A DNA stretch of 64,000 bases from DATAAP01 sp041690495 (GTDB lineage: Bacteria > Pseudomonadota > Alphaproteobacteria > CACIAM-22H2): NCBI GenBank assembly GCA_041690495.1, contig JAWLHE010000009.1:62001-126000 (forward strand). The letters run 5' to 3'. Position numbers and translations under genes: made by a program. The notes below the pieces were generated by a model that was not told where the DNA came from, searched no databases, and saw nothing but the letters and a program-made list of their open reading frames with translations. Shown one piece after another: positions 18,888 to 26,898 of this stretch (within the stretch, counting starts at the first letter, position 1; every line of letters starts with the position of its first letter).

Positions 18888-19367
18888 GTGGGCGGATCGC
18901 CGCACTTCAAGACCATCACCCCGCCCAACCTGATTGCCGCGAGGGTGACCGGCAGCGGCGGCGTCGATCCCGAGGCGGTCAAGCGCGCCGAGTCGGCGGT
19001 GGCCGGGCTGAAGGACGGATTCGAGCGCGCCGCCAGCGAACAGGTGGCGCGGCTGCAGAACCTGCAGGCCCGATTCGCCGCGGAGGCGGAGCCGGAGCCG
19101 GGCGACACGCTTGCCGATATCTTCCGGCTGGCACACGAAGTCAGGGGCCAGGCCGGCACGTTCGGCTATGGCCTGTTGTCGCAGGTCGCCGACCTGCTGT
19201 GCCGCTATGTCGAGCGCGGCGACACCGGCGCGGCGCGCGGCGCCAGCGTGCTAAAGGCCCTGATCGACGCCATGGCCGCGATTCTCGCCCGCAGGGCGCA
19301 GGGCGACGGCGATGCGCTCGGCCGCCAGCTCCTGCTCGAGCTGCAGCATCTGGTGGGCCGGCTCTAA
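18888..19367 (+). CDS. Histidine phosphotransfer (Hpt) domain protein
   Basis: 159 residues from a GTG with a GGGAGGAGC ribosome site. The C-terminal four-helix part carries LAHEVRGQAGTFGYGLL, which fits the Hpt signature H-x-x-[KR]-G with His83 as phosphorylation site. The N-terminal ~60 residues include a helical LKDGFERAASEQVARLQNLQARF. Together with the response regulator two bases upstream it looks like the downstream half of a phosphorelay whose sensor kinase is encoded elsewhere. Confidence 0.8.
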   Translation: MGGSPHFKTITPPNLIAARVTGSGGVDPEAVKRAESAVAGLKDGFERAASEQVARLQNLQARFAAEAEPEPGDTLADIFRLAHEVRGQAGTFGYGLLSQVADLLCRYVERGDTGAARGASVLKALIDAMAAILARRAQGDGDALGRQLLLELQHLVGRL

Positions 19368-19435
19368 GGGCTTCCCCCGGCGCGGCGCTGCCCTATACTG
19401 GCGCGATCGTCCGGACTGTAACATCGGGTTTCGCC

Positions 19436-19873
19436 TTGCCTCTCCACATCATCAAGCTTTGCGTCGGCGTCGATACGATCGACGAGCTCGCCGACTGGCA
19501 GAAGAAGCGCCGCGCGCAGCAGCGCAAGGCCGGCCGGAAGCCGGTCACGCGCCATGTCACCAAGATGACCCCGAAGCGCGCCGACGAGGTGCTCGACGGC
19601 GGCTCGCTCTACTGGGTGATCAAGGGCGTGATCCGCGTGCGCCAGCGCATCGTCGCGATCAATCCCGGCTTCATGAGGGACGGCGAGCCGAAATGCGAGC
19701 TGCGGCTCGATTCGAAGCTGGTGCCGGTCGTGCCGCGCCAGATGCGCGCCTTCCAGGGATGGCGCTATCTCGAGGCGGCGCAGGCGCCTGCCGACCTCGA
19801 TTCGCTCGGCAGGGCCGCCGCGAGAATGCCGCCCAAGATGGCCGAAGAGCTGCGCTCGCTGGGATTGATCTAG
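19436..19873 (+). CDS. DUF1489 family protein
   Basis: 145 residues starting at TTG to give [M]PLHIIKLCVGVDTIDELADW, the conserved N-terminus of the DUF1489/COG5458 family, which is largely alphaproteobacterial. Other family-like segments are TRHVTKMTPKRADEVLDGGSLYWVIKG and PRQMRAFQGWRYL. Function unknown. The start is chosen by family alignment from memory; the open frame extends far upstream but overlaps the Hpt gene. Confidence 0.88.
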   Translation: MPLHIIKLCVGVDTIDELADWQKKRRAQQRKAGRKPVTRHVTKMTPKRADEVLDGGSLYWVIKGVIRVRQRIVAINPGFMRDGEPKCELRLDSKLVPVVPRQMRAFQGWRYLEAAQAPADLDSLGRAAARMPPKMAEELRSLGLI

Positions 19874-19900
19874 GGCGGCGCGCGGAGTCGAGCCTGATCC

Positions 19901-22900
19901 ATGCTCGGCATCTCGTCATCGCCATCCGATCCCAAGCGCGAGGCGCTCGCCCGCCTCCTCCATGCGCCGGAGGCGGAGGTCGCCGAGGCCCTGTTGCGCG
20001 CTTACGCGGTTTCGGGCGAAGCACGCGCGCGGATCGAGGCGACGGCACGCCGCCTGGTCGGCGAGGTGCGGGCGCAGCGCACGCGCGGCGGCGGGCTCGA
20101 CGCCTTCCTGCAGGAATTCGACCTGTCGAGCCGCGAAGGCGTGGTGCTGATGTGCCTGGCCGAGGCGCTGTTGCGGATTCCCGACTCCGCCACGGCCGAC
20201 CGCCTGATCCGAGACAAGCTCGTCGACGCCGACTGGACGGCGCATCTGGGCAAGAGCGACTCGCTGTTCGTCAATGCTTCGACGTGGGCGCTGATGCTCA
20301 CCGGCCGGGTCATGCGCTTCGACGAGGCAGGGGAGGAGGGGCTCGGCTCCATTTTCAAGCGTATGGTCGCGGCGTCGGGCGAGCCGATCATCCGGCATGC
20401 CGTCGGCGCCGCCATGCGCATCCTCGGCCGGCAGTTCGTGATGGGACGCACGATCGGCGAGGCGCTGGCGCGCGCGGCACCCGCCGAGCCGAAGGGCTGG
20501 CGCTACTCCTACGACATGCTCGGCGAGGCCGCGCGCACCGCCGCGGACGCCGAGCGCTATTTCGATGCCTATGCCGGGGCGATCGCGGCGATCGGCCGCG
20601 CCAGTGCAGGGCGCGGCCCGGTCGCGGGACCCGGCATATCGGTCAAGCTGTCGGCGCTGCATCCGCGCTACGAGGTGGCGCAGGCCGGGCGCATACGCCG
20701 CGAGCTCGCGCCGAGGCTGATCGAGCTGGCGCGCCAGGCGAAGGCGGCGCAGATCGGGTTCACAGTCGACGCCGAGGAGGCGGAGCGTCTCGATCTCTCG
20801 CTCGACCTGATCGATGCGGCGCTTGCCGAGCCGTCGCTCGCCGGCTGGGAGGGTTTCGGCCTCGCCGTGCAGGCTTATCAGAAGCGCGGCCGGCCGCTGC
20901 TGGAATGGCTGGCCGAGCGCGGCCGGGCCCGCAACCGGCGGATCATGGTCCGTCTCGTCAAGGGCGCCTACTGGGACACGGAGATCAAGCGCGCGCAGGA
21001 GCGCGGCCTGCCGGACTATCCGGTGTTCACGCGCAAGGTGACGACCGATCTCTCCTATCTGGTCTGCGCCCAGGCGATGTTCGCGGCCGGCGATGTTCTC
21101 TATCCGCAGTTCGCGACCCACAACGCGCATACGATCGCATCGATCATGGAGTTCGCCGGCGCGCGCCCGTTCGAGTTCCAGCGCCTTCACGGCATGGGCG
21201 AGGCGCTCTACGGGCAGATCGTCACGTCCGAGCGGCCATGCCGCGTCTATGCGCCGGTCGGCAGCCACGAGGACCTGCTGCCGTATCTCGTGCGACGTCT
21301 GCTCGAGAACGGCGCCAATACGTCCTTCGTCAACCGGATCGCCGACGAGCGCCTGCCGGTCGAGGCGATCATTGCCGACCCGGCCGACATGGTGGCACGG
21401 CTCGACGCCAAGCCGCATCCGCGGATCCCGTTGCCGGCCGATCTCTATCAGCCCGAGCGCCGCAACGCGGCGGGCCTCGATCTCAACGACTTGGCCACGC
21501 TGCGCGCGCTCGACGCGGCAATGACGCGCGCCGCCGCCGGCCCGCACCGCGCCGCGCCGGTAATCAGCGGGAAGGCCCGGGAAGGCGGCGCGGCGCGGTC
21601 GGTGACCGATCCGAGCGACCGCCGTCGCATCGTCGGCACGGTGGTGGAGGCGACGGCGGCGGACGTCGATGCGGCTCTCGCGGCGGCATCCGCCGCAGCG
21701 CCGGGCTGGGACGCCACGCCGGCCGCGCACCGCGCGCAGATCCTCGAAGCCGCGGCCGATCTCTACGAGCAGCATCGCGCGGCGCTGATGGCGTTGCTGG
21801 TGCGCGAGGCCGGCCGCACCGTTCCCGACGCGCTGGGCGAGGTGCGGGAGGCGGTCGATTTCTGCCGCTATTACGCCGCCCGCGCCCGCGAGGATTTCGC
21901 CGCACCCATGGACCTGCCCGGCCCGACCGGCGGGCGCAACTCGCTGGCCCTGCACGGGCGCGGCGTGTTCGCCTGCATCAGCCCGTGGAATTTCCCGCTG
22001 GCGATCTTCACCGGCCAGATCGTCGCGGCGCTCGCCGCGGGCAACACCGTCGTCGCCAAGCCGGCCGAGCAGACGCCGCTGATCGCCGCCCGCGCGGTGG
22101 CGCTGCTGCACGAGGCGGGCGTGCCGGCCGAGGTGCTGCACCTTGTGCCCGGCGACGGCCCCAATGTGGGCGCGCCGCTGGTCGCAGACCCGCGCGTCGC
22201 CGGCGTTGCCTTCACCGGCTCGACCGACACCGCGCGCGCGATCAACGCGACGCTGGCCGGTCGCGGCGGCCCGATCGTGCCGCTGATCGCCGAGACCGGC
22301 GGCATCAACGCGATGATCGTCGACTCCTCGGCGCTGTCCGAGCAGGTGGTCGCCGACACGCTCGCCTCGTCGTTCAACAGCGCGGGGCAGCGCTGCTCGG
22401 CGCTGCGCGTGATGTTCGTGCAGGAGGACATCGCACACCGGCTGCTCGAGATGCTCGCCGGCGCCATGGCGGAACTGCGGATCGGCGATCCCGCGCTGCT
22501 GGCGACCGACGTGGGGCCGGTAATCGACGAAGAGGCGCGGCAGGGCCTGATGCAGCACGTCGCGCGCATGGATCGCGAGGCGAAGCTGATCCATGCCTGC
22601 ACGCTGCCCGAAGAGTGCGCGCACGGCACGTTCGTGGCACCGCGCGCCTACGAGGTGGACGGCCTGAAGCGGGTGGAACGCGAGGTGTTCGGGCCGATCC
22701 TGCACGTCGTGCGCTATGCCGCCGACCGGGTCGACGACGTCATCGAGGCGGTCAACGCGACCGGATACGGGCTGACGCTCGGCATCCACAGCCGCATCGA
22801 CGACACGATCGACTACATCCGCCGGCGGGTGCGCGTCGGCAATCTCTACGTCAACCGCAACATGATCGGCGCCGTCGTCGGCGTGCAGCCCTTCGGCGGC

Positions 22901-23035
22901 GAGGGGCTGTCCGGCACCGGCCCGAAGGCAGGGGGCCCGTTCTACCTCCATCGCTTCGCCGTGGAGCGCACGGTCGCGGTGGACGTGACGGCGCAGGGCG
23001 GCAACGCTAGTCTTCTCACCCTCGACGAAGGGTGA
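19901..23035 (+). CDS. putA: Bifunctional proline dehydrogenase / P5C dehydrogenase
   Basis: 1044 residues. The proline dehydrogenase barrel (about 150-460) shows VKLSALHPRYE, RLVKGAYWDTEIK and the FAD-site FATHNAHT. The aldehyde dehydrogenase half (about 530-1030) has ISPWNFPLAIFTGQ, ETGGINAMIVD and catalytic Cys832 in SAGQRCSALRV. It oxidises proline to glutamate in two channelled steps, passing electrons to quinone and NAD. No ribbon-helix-helix DNA-binding domain is present, so unlike E. coli PutA it should not self-repress. Twelve bases separate it from the next gene. Confidence 0.96.
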   Translation: MLGISSSPSDPKREALARLLHAPEAEVAEALLRAYAVSGEARARIEATARRLVGEVRAQRTRGGGLDAFLQEFDLSSREGVVLMCLAEALLRIPDSATADRLIRDKLVDADWTAHLGKSDSLFVNASTWALMLTGRVMRFDEAGEEGLGSIFKRMVAASGEPIIRHAVGAAMRILGRQFVMGRTIGEALARAAPAEPKGWRYSYDMLGEAARTAADAERYFDAYAGAIAAIGRASAGRGPVAGPGISVKLSALHPRYEVAQAGRIRRELAPRLIELARQAKAAQIGFTVDAEEAERLDLSLDLIDAALAEPSLAGWEGFGLAVQAYQKRGRPLLEWLAERGRARNRRIMVRLVKGAYWDTEIKRAQERGLPDYPVFTRKVTTDLSYLVCAQAMFAAGDVLYPQFATHNAHTIASIMEFAGARPFEFQRLHGMGEALYGQIVTSERPCRVYAPVGSHEDLLPYLVRRLLENGANTSFVNRIADERLPVEAIIADPADMVARLDAKPHPRIPLPADLYQPERRNAAGLDLNDLATLRALDAAMTRAAAGPHRAAPVISGKAREGGAARSVTDPSDRRRIVGTVVEATAADVDAALAAASAAAPGWDATPAAHRAQILEAAADLYEQHRAALMALLVREAGRTVPDALGEVREAVDFCRYYAARAREDFAAPMDLPGPTGGRNSLALHGRGVFACISPWNFPLAIFTGQIVAALAAGNTVVAKPAEQTPLIAARAVALLHEAGVPAEVLHLVPGDGPNVGAPLVADPRVAGVAFTGSTDTARAINATLAGRGGPIVPLIAETGGINAMIVDSSALSEQVVADTLASSFNSAGQRCSALRVMFVQEDIAHRLLEMLAGAMAELRIGDPALLATDVGPVIDEEARQGLMQHVARMDREAKLIHACTLPEECAHGTFVAPRAYEVDGLKRVEREVFGPILHVVRYAADRVDDVIEAVNATGYGLTLGIHSRIDDTIDYIRRRVRVGNLYVNRNMIGAVVGVQPFGGEGLSGTGPKAGGPFYLHRFAVERTVAVDVTAQGGNASLLTLDEG

Positions 23036-23047
23036 GGAGATAAGGTC

Positions 23048-24070
23048 ATGCGCAACGCCAATCGTCAGTTCATCCTGGTTCGCCATCCCGAGGGCATGCC
23101 GAAGGAGAGCGACTGGAAGCTCGTCGAGAATCCGATCGCGGAGCCCGGCGAGGGCGAGATGCTGGTGCGCACGATCTGGCTCTCGGTCGATCCCTACATG
23201 CGCGGCCGCATCAGCCCGGCCAGGAGCTACGCCAAGGGCGTGTCGCCCGGCGAAGTGATGGTCGGCGGCGGTGTGGGCGAGGTGGTTCGGTCGCGCCATC
23301 CCGACTTCAATCCGGGTGACATCGTCGAGAGCATGGCGTTCGGCTGGCAGGATTATCCGGTCCTGAAGGCGGCCGGCACACGCAAGGTGGACCCGGCGCT
23401 CGGCCCGATCCGCCATGCCGTCGGCGTGCTCGGCATGCCGGGCCTGACGGCCTATTTCGCGCTGCTGGACGTGGCCAGGCCGAAGGCCGGCGAAACCGTC
23501 GTGATCTCCGCGGCGGCGGGGGCCGTAGGCCAGGTCGCGGGGCAGATCGCCAAGATCCACGGCTGCCGGGCGGTCGCCATCGCAGGCAGCGAGGCGAAGC
23601 TGGCGTTCTGCCGTGAACTCGGCTACGACGCCGGCGTCAATCATCGTACTGCCGATCTGCCCGCGGCCCTGGCGGCGGAATGTCCGAACGGCATCGACAT
23701 CTTTTTCGACAACACCGGCGGGCCGATCCACGATGCGGCGATGGGACTGATGCGCCTTCGCGGCCGGATTCTCATCGTCGGCCGTATCGCGCTTGCGGCG
23801 AAGTTCGGGCAGCCCGACGTCGGCGAGCGCCATCTCGGTCAGATGCTGGTCAACCGCCTGCGCATGGAGGGGTTCCTGGTCTTCGACTATGTCGATCGCT
23901 ATGCGGAAGGCCTGAAGCAGCTTGCGGCCTGGGTGCGGGAAGGGCGCATCATGTACCGTGAGGACATCATGGACGGACTCGAGAATACGCCCCGCGCTTT
24001 CCTGCGCCTTCTGACCGGGGAGAATTTCGGCAAGCAGCTCGTACGCGTCGGGGACGACGCCGGGCGCTAG
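23048..24070 (+). CDS. NADP-dependent oxidoreductase, CurA / leukotriene B4 dehydrogenase-like
   Basis: 340 residues of the zinc-free medium-chain reductase group: SVDPYMRGR near residue 50, GMPGLTAYFALL, VVISAAAGAVGQVAGQIAK as the nucleotide-binding loop and FFDNTGG. These enzymes reduce the double bond of alpha,beta-unsaturated ketones and aldehydes. It is 12 bases after putA and probably co-transcribed, but no shared pathway is evident. A strong hairpin follows at 24136. Confidence 0.9.
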   Translation: MRNANRQFILVRHPEGMPKESDWKLVENPIAEPGEGEMLVRTIWLSVDPYMRGRISPARSYAKGVSPGEVMVGGGVGEVVRSRHPDFNPGDIVESMAFGWQDYPVLKAAGTRKVDPALGPIRHAVGVLGMPGLTAYFALLDVARPKAGETVVISAAAGAVGQVAGQIAKIHGCRAVAIAGSEAKLAFCRELGYDAGVNHRTADLPAALAAECPNGIDIFFDNTGGPIHDAAMGLMRLRGRILIVGRIALAAKFGQPDVGERHLGQMLVNRLRMEGFLVFDYVDRYAEGLKQLAAWVREGRIMYREDIMDGLENTPRAFLRLLTGENFGKQLVRVGDDAGR

Positions 24071-24135
24071 CGCCTCGCCGGGTGCTCCGTCGATCCTCCC
24101 GACCGCTTATGTCGCGCCTGCGGTTAACTGCCCGC

Positions 24136-24171
24136 GCCAGCCGGCCGCCCGTTCGCGGGCGGCCGGCTGGC
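24136..24171. terminator. Strong hairpin with TTCG loop between convergent genes
   Basis: GCCAGCCGGCCGCCCG (24136-24151) pairs perfectly with 24156-24171 around TTCG. No T tract follows on either strand, so it is a bidirectional stem or attenuator rather than a textbook intrinsic terminator. It lies between the MDR gene (+) and the PRC-barrel gene (-). Confidence 0.7.
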
Positions 24172-24187
24172 AGGGTCTGCGATGCGC

Positions 24188-25237
24188 TTAGCGGAGATTG
24201 CTGAGCGTCTCGTTGCGTTCGACGGACTCCCAGCCATTCGTTTGGTATTCGGGCATCTGCCGGACCTGCTCTCTCGTCATCCCGGTGGCGACGATCCGGT
24301 CACCCTGCATGTTGAGCTGCTCCATCGGAACCGCGATGCGACGGCCGCCGATGCCGAGAAACCCGCCCACGTCGACCAGCGCGGCAGTCGCGCGTGCGTT
24401 CCGGTTGATGACGATGTCTTCGATCTCGCCGACCTCCTCTCCGGCCGAACCGTAGATATTCTGCCCGATCAACTGCTCCGCACGCATTGATGCGAACGCG
24501 GGCGGCAGGCGCGACGTATCCGTCGCAGCGCCGGACTGGGTCTGTTCACCTTGCGCCCCGGACTGTTGCTGCACGTTGACCTGGGGCTGACCGGTGCGCT
24601 CGACGTTCACCTTCGGCTCGCCGGACCGCTGAACCTGCACATCCGGCTGGCCCTGCTGCTCCACCGTGACCTCCGGCTGCGCCTGCTGCACGGTGACCTC
24701 AGGCTGCGGCTGCTCGACCGTTACCTGCGGCTGCGGCTGCTGCACTGTCACTTGCGGCTGCGGTTGCTGCACCGTGACCTCCGGCTGGGGCTGTTGGACG
24801 GTCACTTGCGGTTGCGGCTGCTGCACGGTGACATCGGGTGCGGGCTGCTGGACAGTGACCTGCGGCGGCGGCTGCTGCACCGTGATGTCGGCACCGCCGG
24901 CCTGGGAAGACTGCTGCGCCTGGTTGCCTGTCTGCCCCGCTTGCCCGGTCTGCTTCAGATCGCGACGCAGATCAGAAACGATCTGCATGCATCTCTGGCC
25001 GTCACCGCGCTGGGCGGCCTGCTGCGCGGTATCGATCTGCTTGCGCATCTGCTCCTGTCGGTCCTGCGGCAGATCGACGATCTGCTTCTGCATGGCCGAG
25101 ATCTGCTGCTGGCAGTTCTGACCCATCCCGGTTTGCTGGCTTTGCTGGCCCTGTGCAAGTGCGGGTACGGACATCGCCGCTGCGATGGCTGTACTCATGC
25201 CAAGCATTCGAAGCGGAGTAAGCTGTTCCCGGATCAT
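24188..25237 (-). CDS. Secreted PRC-barrel protein with VTVQQPQP tandem repeat
   Basis: 349 residues. A signal peptide ends near AAMSVPALAQ (residue 29). A Gln-rich helical segment with two Cys (NCQQQISAMQKQI, QRCMQIVSDL) covers 30-100, a repeat of 9-residue units covers 118-222, and a PRC-barrel domain follows at about 253-325 (LIGQNIYGSAGEEVGEIEDIVINRN, FLGIGGRRIAVP). PRC-barrel proteins of this kind are common in soil and plant-associated alphaproteobacteria with unclear function. The ATG has a GAGGAG site. Probably periplasmic; the repeat is likely an extended, beta-prone spacer. Confidence 0.85.
   Translation of the reverse strand: MIREQLTPLRMLGMSTAIAAAMSVPALAQGQQSQQTGMGQNCQQQISAMQKQIVDLPQDRQEQMRKQIDTAQQAAQRGDGQRCMQIVSDLRRDLKQTGQAGQTGNQAQQSSQAGGADITVQQPPPQVTVQQPAPDVTVQQPQPQVTVQQPQPEVTVQQPQPQVTVQQPQPQVTVEQPQPEVTVQQAQPEVTVEQQGQPDVQVQRSGEPKVNVERTGQPQVNVQQQSGAQGEQTQSGAATDTSRLPPAFASMRAEQLIGQNIYGSAGEEVGEIEDIVINRNARATAALVDVGGFLGIGGRRIAVPMEQLNMQGDRIVATGMTREQVRQMPEYQTNGWESVERNETLSNLR
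24572..24886 (-). repeat. In-frame 27-bp tandem repeat inside the PRC-barrel gene
   Basis: Encodes about eight units of the form VTVQQPQP[QE] followed by three 10-residue variants (VQVQRSGEPK, VNVERTGQPQ type). Unit length changes from 27 to 30 bases towards the 3' end of the gene. Units differ mainly at the last residue (Q/E/D) and at a Q/E swap. Confidence 0.92.
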
Positions 25238-25296
25238 TGTCCATCTCCTCGATTGATTTGATTCCGGGCAAACGACTCGGGAGTCGAGCGGTTCCG

Positions 25297-25342
25297 CCGA
25301 TTTCGGAGCGCCTCACAAGCCGATTTCGGAGCGCCTCACAAG
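25297..25342. repeat. Perfect 23-bp tandem duplication in the upstream region of the PRC-barrel gene
   Basis: Two adjacent identical 23-bp units at 25297-25319 and 25320-25342, each starting CCGATTTCGGAGCGCC. Located 60-105 bases upstream of the PRC-barrel gene start on its minus strand, so it may affect that promoter. Confidence 0.9.
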
Positions 25343-25469
25343 ATGCAAAGGATCGATCCTTGCCGCTCATGCTCGATCAAGAGTGCGGGGCCGTATATGC
25401 GCCGCCGAAGCGCTGCCGGGGGAGCGGTAACGAGTGGCGGCTGCCTTCCTCTCTGCGCCTCTCCCGCGA

Positions 25470-26105
25470 TCATCGGTCCAGGAGTGCTTCGATGAAACCG
25501 TCGAGCACGAGCTGTGCCGCCAGCGCGGCAAGGAGAATCCCGAGTACGCGGCTGATGACGTTCACGCCGGTCGTTCCCAGCAGCCTGACCACGCGCGTTG
25601 CGCTGAGGAGCAGGAGCAGCGTGATGGCGAGAACGAGCGCGAGCACCGCGATGATTGCGGCTCTTCCCGTCCAGTCCGATCCCGCCGCGCCCATCAGCAG
25701 GACCATTGTCGTCAATGCACCGGGACCGGCGATCAGCGGAATAGCGAGCGGGAACACGGAAATCTCGTGACTCGCATCGGCCTCGCGACTCTCGCCAGCC
25801 GTCAGGGAGCGCATCCCGGTCTGCCTGGCGAAAACCATATCGATGGCAAGCAGGAACAAGAGCACGCCGCCGGCGATCCGAAATGCCGGCAAGCCTATCC
25901 CGAGTGCAGCGAGGAGCGCACTGCCACCGAAAGCGAAGAACAGCAGGATCACACCGGCGATCACGACTCCGCGGAACGCCGTCCGGCGGCTCTGCGCCTC
26001 GGTCATGCCGCGGGTCAATGCGACGAACAGCGCGGCGGTGCCGACCGGATCGATAATCACGAACAGCGCAAGGAAACTGTAGCCGACGGTCTGATCTAGC
26101 GGCAT
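25470..26105 (-). CDS. marC: MarC-family integral membrane protein
   Basis: 211 residues with six hydrophobic helices. MarC/UPF0056 landmarks: FLALFVIIDPVGTAALFVALT near the N-terminus, FRIAGGVLLFLLAIDM, and PLAIPLIAGPGALTTMVLL after the central loop. Family members are inner-membrane proteins of unsettled function, related to amino acid exporters; a role in antibiotic resistance has been withdrawn for E. coli MarC. No operon partner within 70 bases. Confidence 0.92.
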   Translation of the reverse strand: MPLDQTVGYSFLALFVIIDPVGTAALFVALTRGMTEAQSRRTAFRGVVIAGVILLFFAFGGSALLAALGIGLPAFRIAGGVLLFLLAIDMVFARQTGMRSLTAGESREADASHEISVFPLAIPLIAGPGALTTMVLLMGAAGSDWTGRAAIIAVLALVLAITLLLLLSATRVVRLLGTTGVNVISRVLGILLAALAAQLVLDGFIEALLDR

Positions 26106-26177
26106 GGCGGGTCAGGGATCGCGGCGGTTGGCAAGATAGCGTCGGGAAACGCAGTTCGGCACCTGATGAGGGGCACT

Positions 26178-26774
26178 TCAGTCAGCCAGCGCCCGGTCGA
26201 GAAAATCCAGCCGGTCCTGGCTCCAGAACATCTCGTCCCGGTAGACATAGGTGGGCGCGCCGAACACGCCCGCCGCAAGCGCCCGATCGGTGTTGGCGCG
26301 ATAGGCGGCCTCGCTCTCCGGCGAGTCGGCCAGCTCGAGCAGCTCGTCGGCGTCGTGACCCAGTCCGGATACGATCGCTTTCGGGGTCGCCCGGTCGGCG
26401 ATGTCGCGCTCTTCCACCCAGACTGCGCGCATGACCGCTCCGGCGAGGGTGAGCGCGTCGGCGCCGCCCGCCTCGGCCGCGGTGATCAGGCGCGCCGCGG
26501 GTTCTGCCATTGTCCGCGAGAATTTCGGCTCGAGATTAAATTCGATCCCGAGATGATCGCGCCAGCGGCGCAGTTCCACCATGCGATAGTCGCGTCGCGC
26601 CTTCGCGTGTTGCGGCAGCGGCAGCCCGCCGGTCGCGGGAAAGATGCGTCCGAAGTCCACTGGCTTCGGTGCGACCGACGCGGCATGCCGGCTCGCGATT
26701 CCCAGCAGCCTTGAATGACCGAGAAACGACCAGGGCGAATTCGGGGCGAAATGGTAGTCGACGATCTTCCGCAT
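26178..26774 (-). CDS. DsbA-family 2-hydroxychromene-2-carboxylate isomerase-like protein
   Basis: 198 residues from ATG 26774. DYHFAPNSPWSFLGHSRL is the thioredoxin-fold active-site region with Ser instead of Cys, and GAPTYVYRDEMFWSQDRLDFLDRAL matches the family C-terminus. Probably glutathione-dependent; substrate unknown. It is a distant relative of the protein at 13849, and the motif differences (APNSPW versus DFSSPY) indicate an old divergence rather than recent duplication. Confidence 0.86.
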   Translation of the reverse strand: MRKIVDYHFAPNSPWSFLGHSRLLGIASRHAASVAPKPVDFGRIFPATGGLPLPQHAKARRDYRMVELRRWRDHLGIEFNLEPKFSRTMAEPAARLITAAEAGGADALTLAGAVMRAVWVEERDIADRATPKAIVSGLGHDADELLELADSPESEAAYRANTDRALAAGVFGAPTYVYRDEMFWSQDRLDFLDRALAD

Positions 26775-26898
26775 GCTCTCGGTCCGTTCGACAATTTGGC
26801 CCATCATAGCACGGGCGCAGTGGCAGGCCGGCATTCAGGCGGCGCGATAGCCTCGGCTCGGGCGGCTGTGATAAACGGGAAGCCATGGAGAAGGGGCA

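Noticed and set aside
19916..23833. 1305-codon minus-strand frame opposite putA and the MDR gene, and a 1232-codon plus-strand frame at 19312-23010
   Set aside because: Both are by-products of high GC at the third codon position; no domain motif, and they span two real genes.
24572..24886. Possible CRISPR array
   Set aside because: The 27-base units are adjacent without spacers, keep the reading frame and encode VTVQQPQP units, so this is a protein repeat.
24551..25261. Plus-strand Leu-rich frame with LRLRLLHRDL-like repeats
   Set aside because: It is the antisense of the in-frame repeat of the PRC-barrel gene, and the periodicity is inherited from that repeat.
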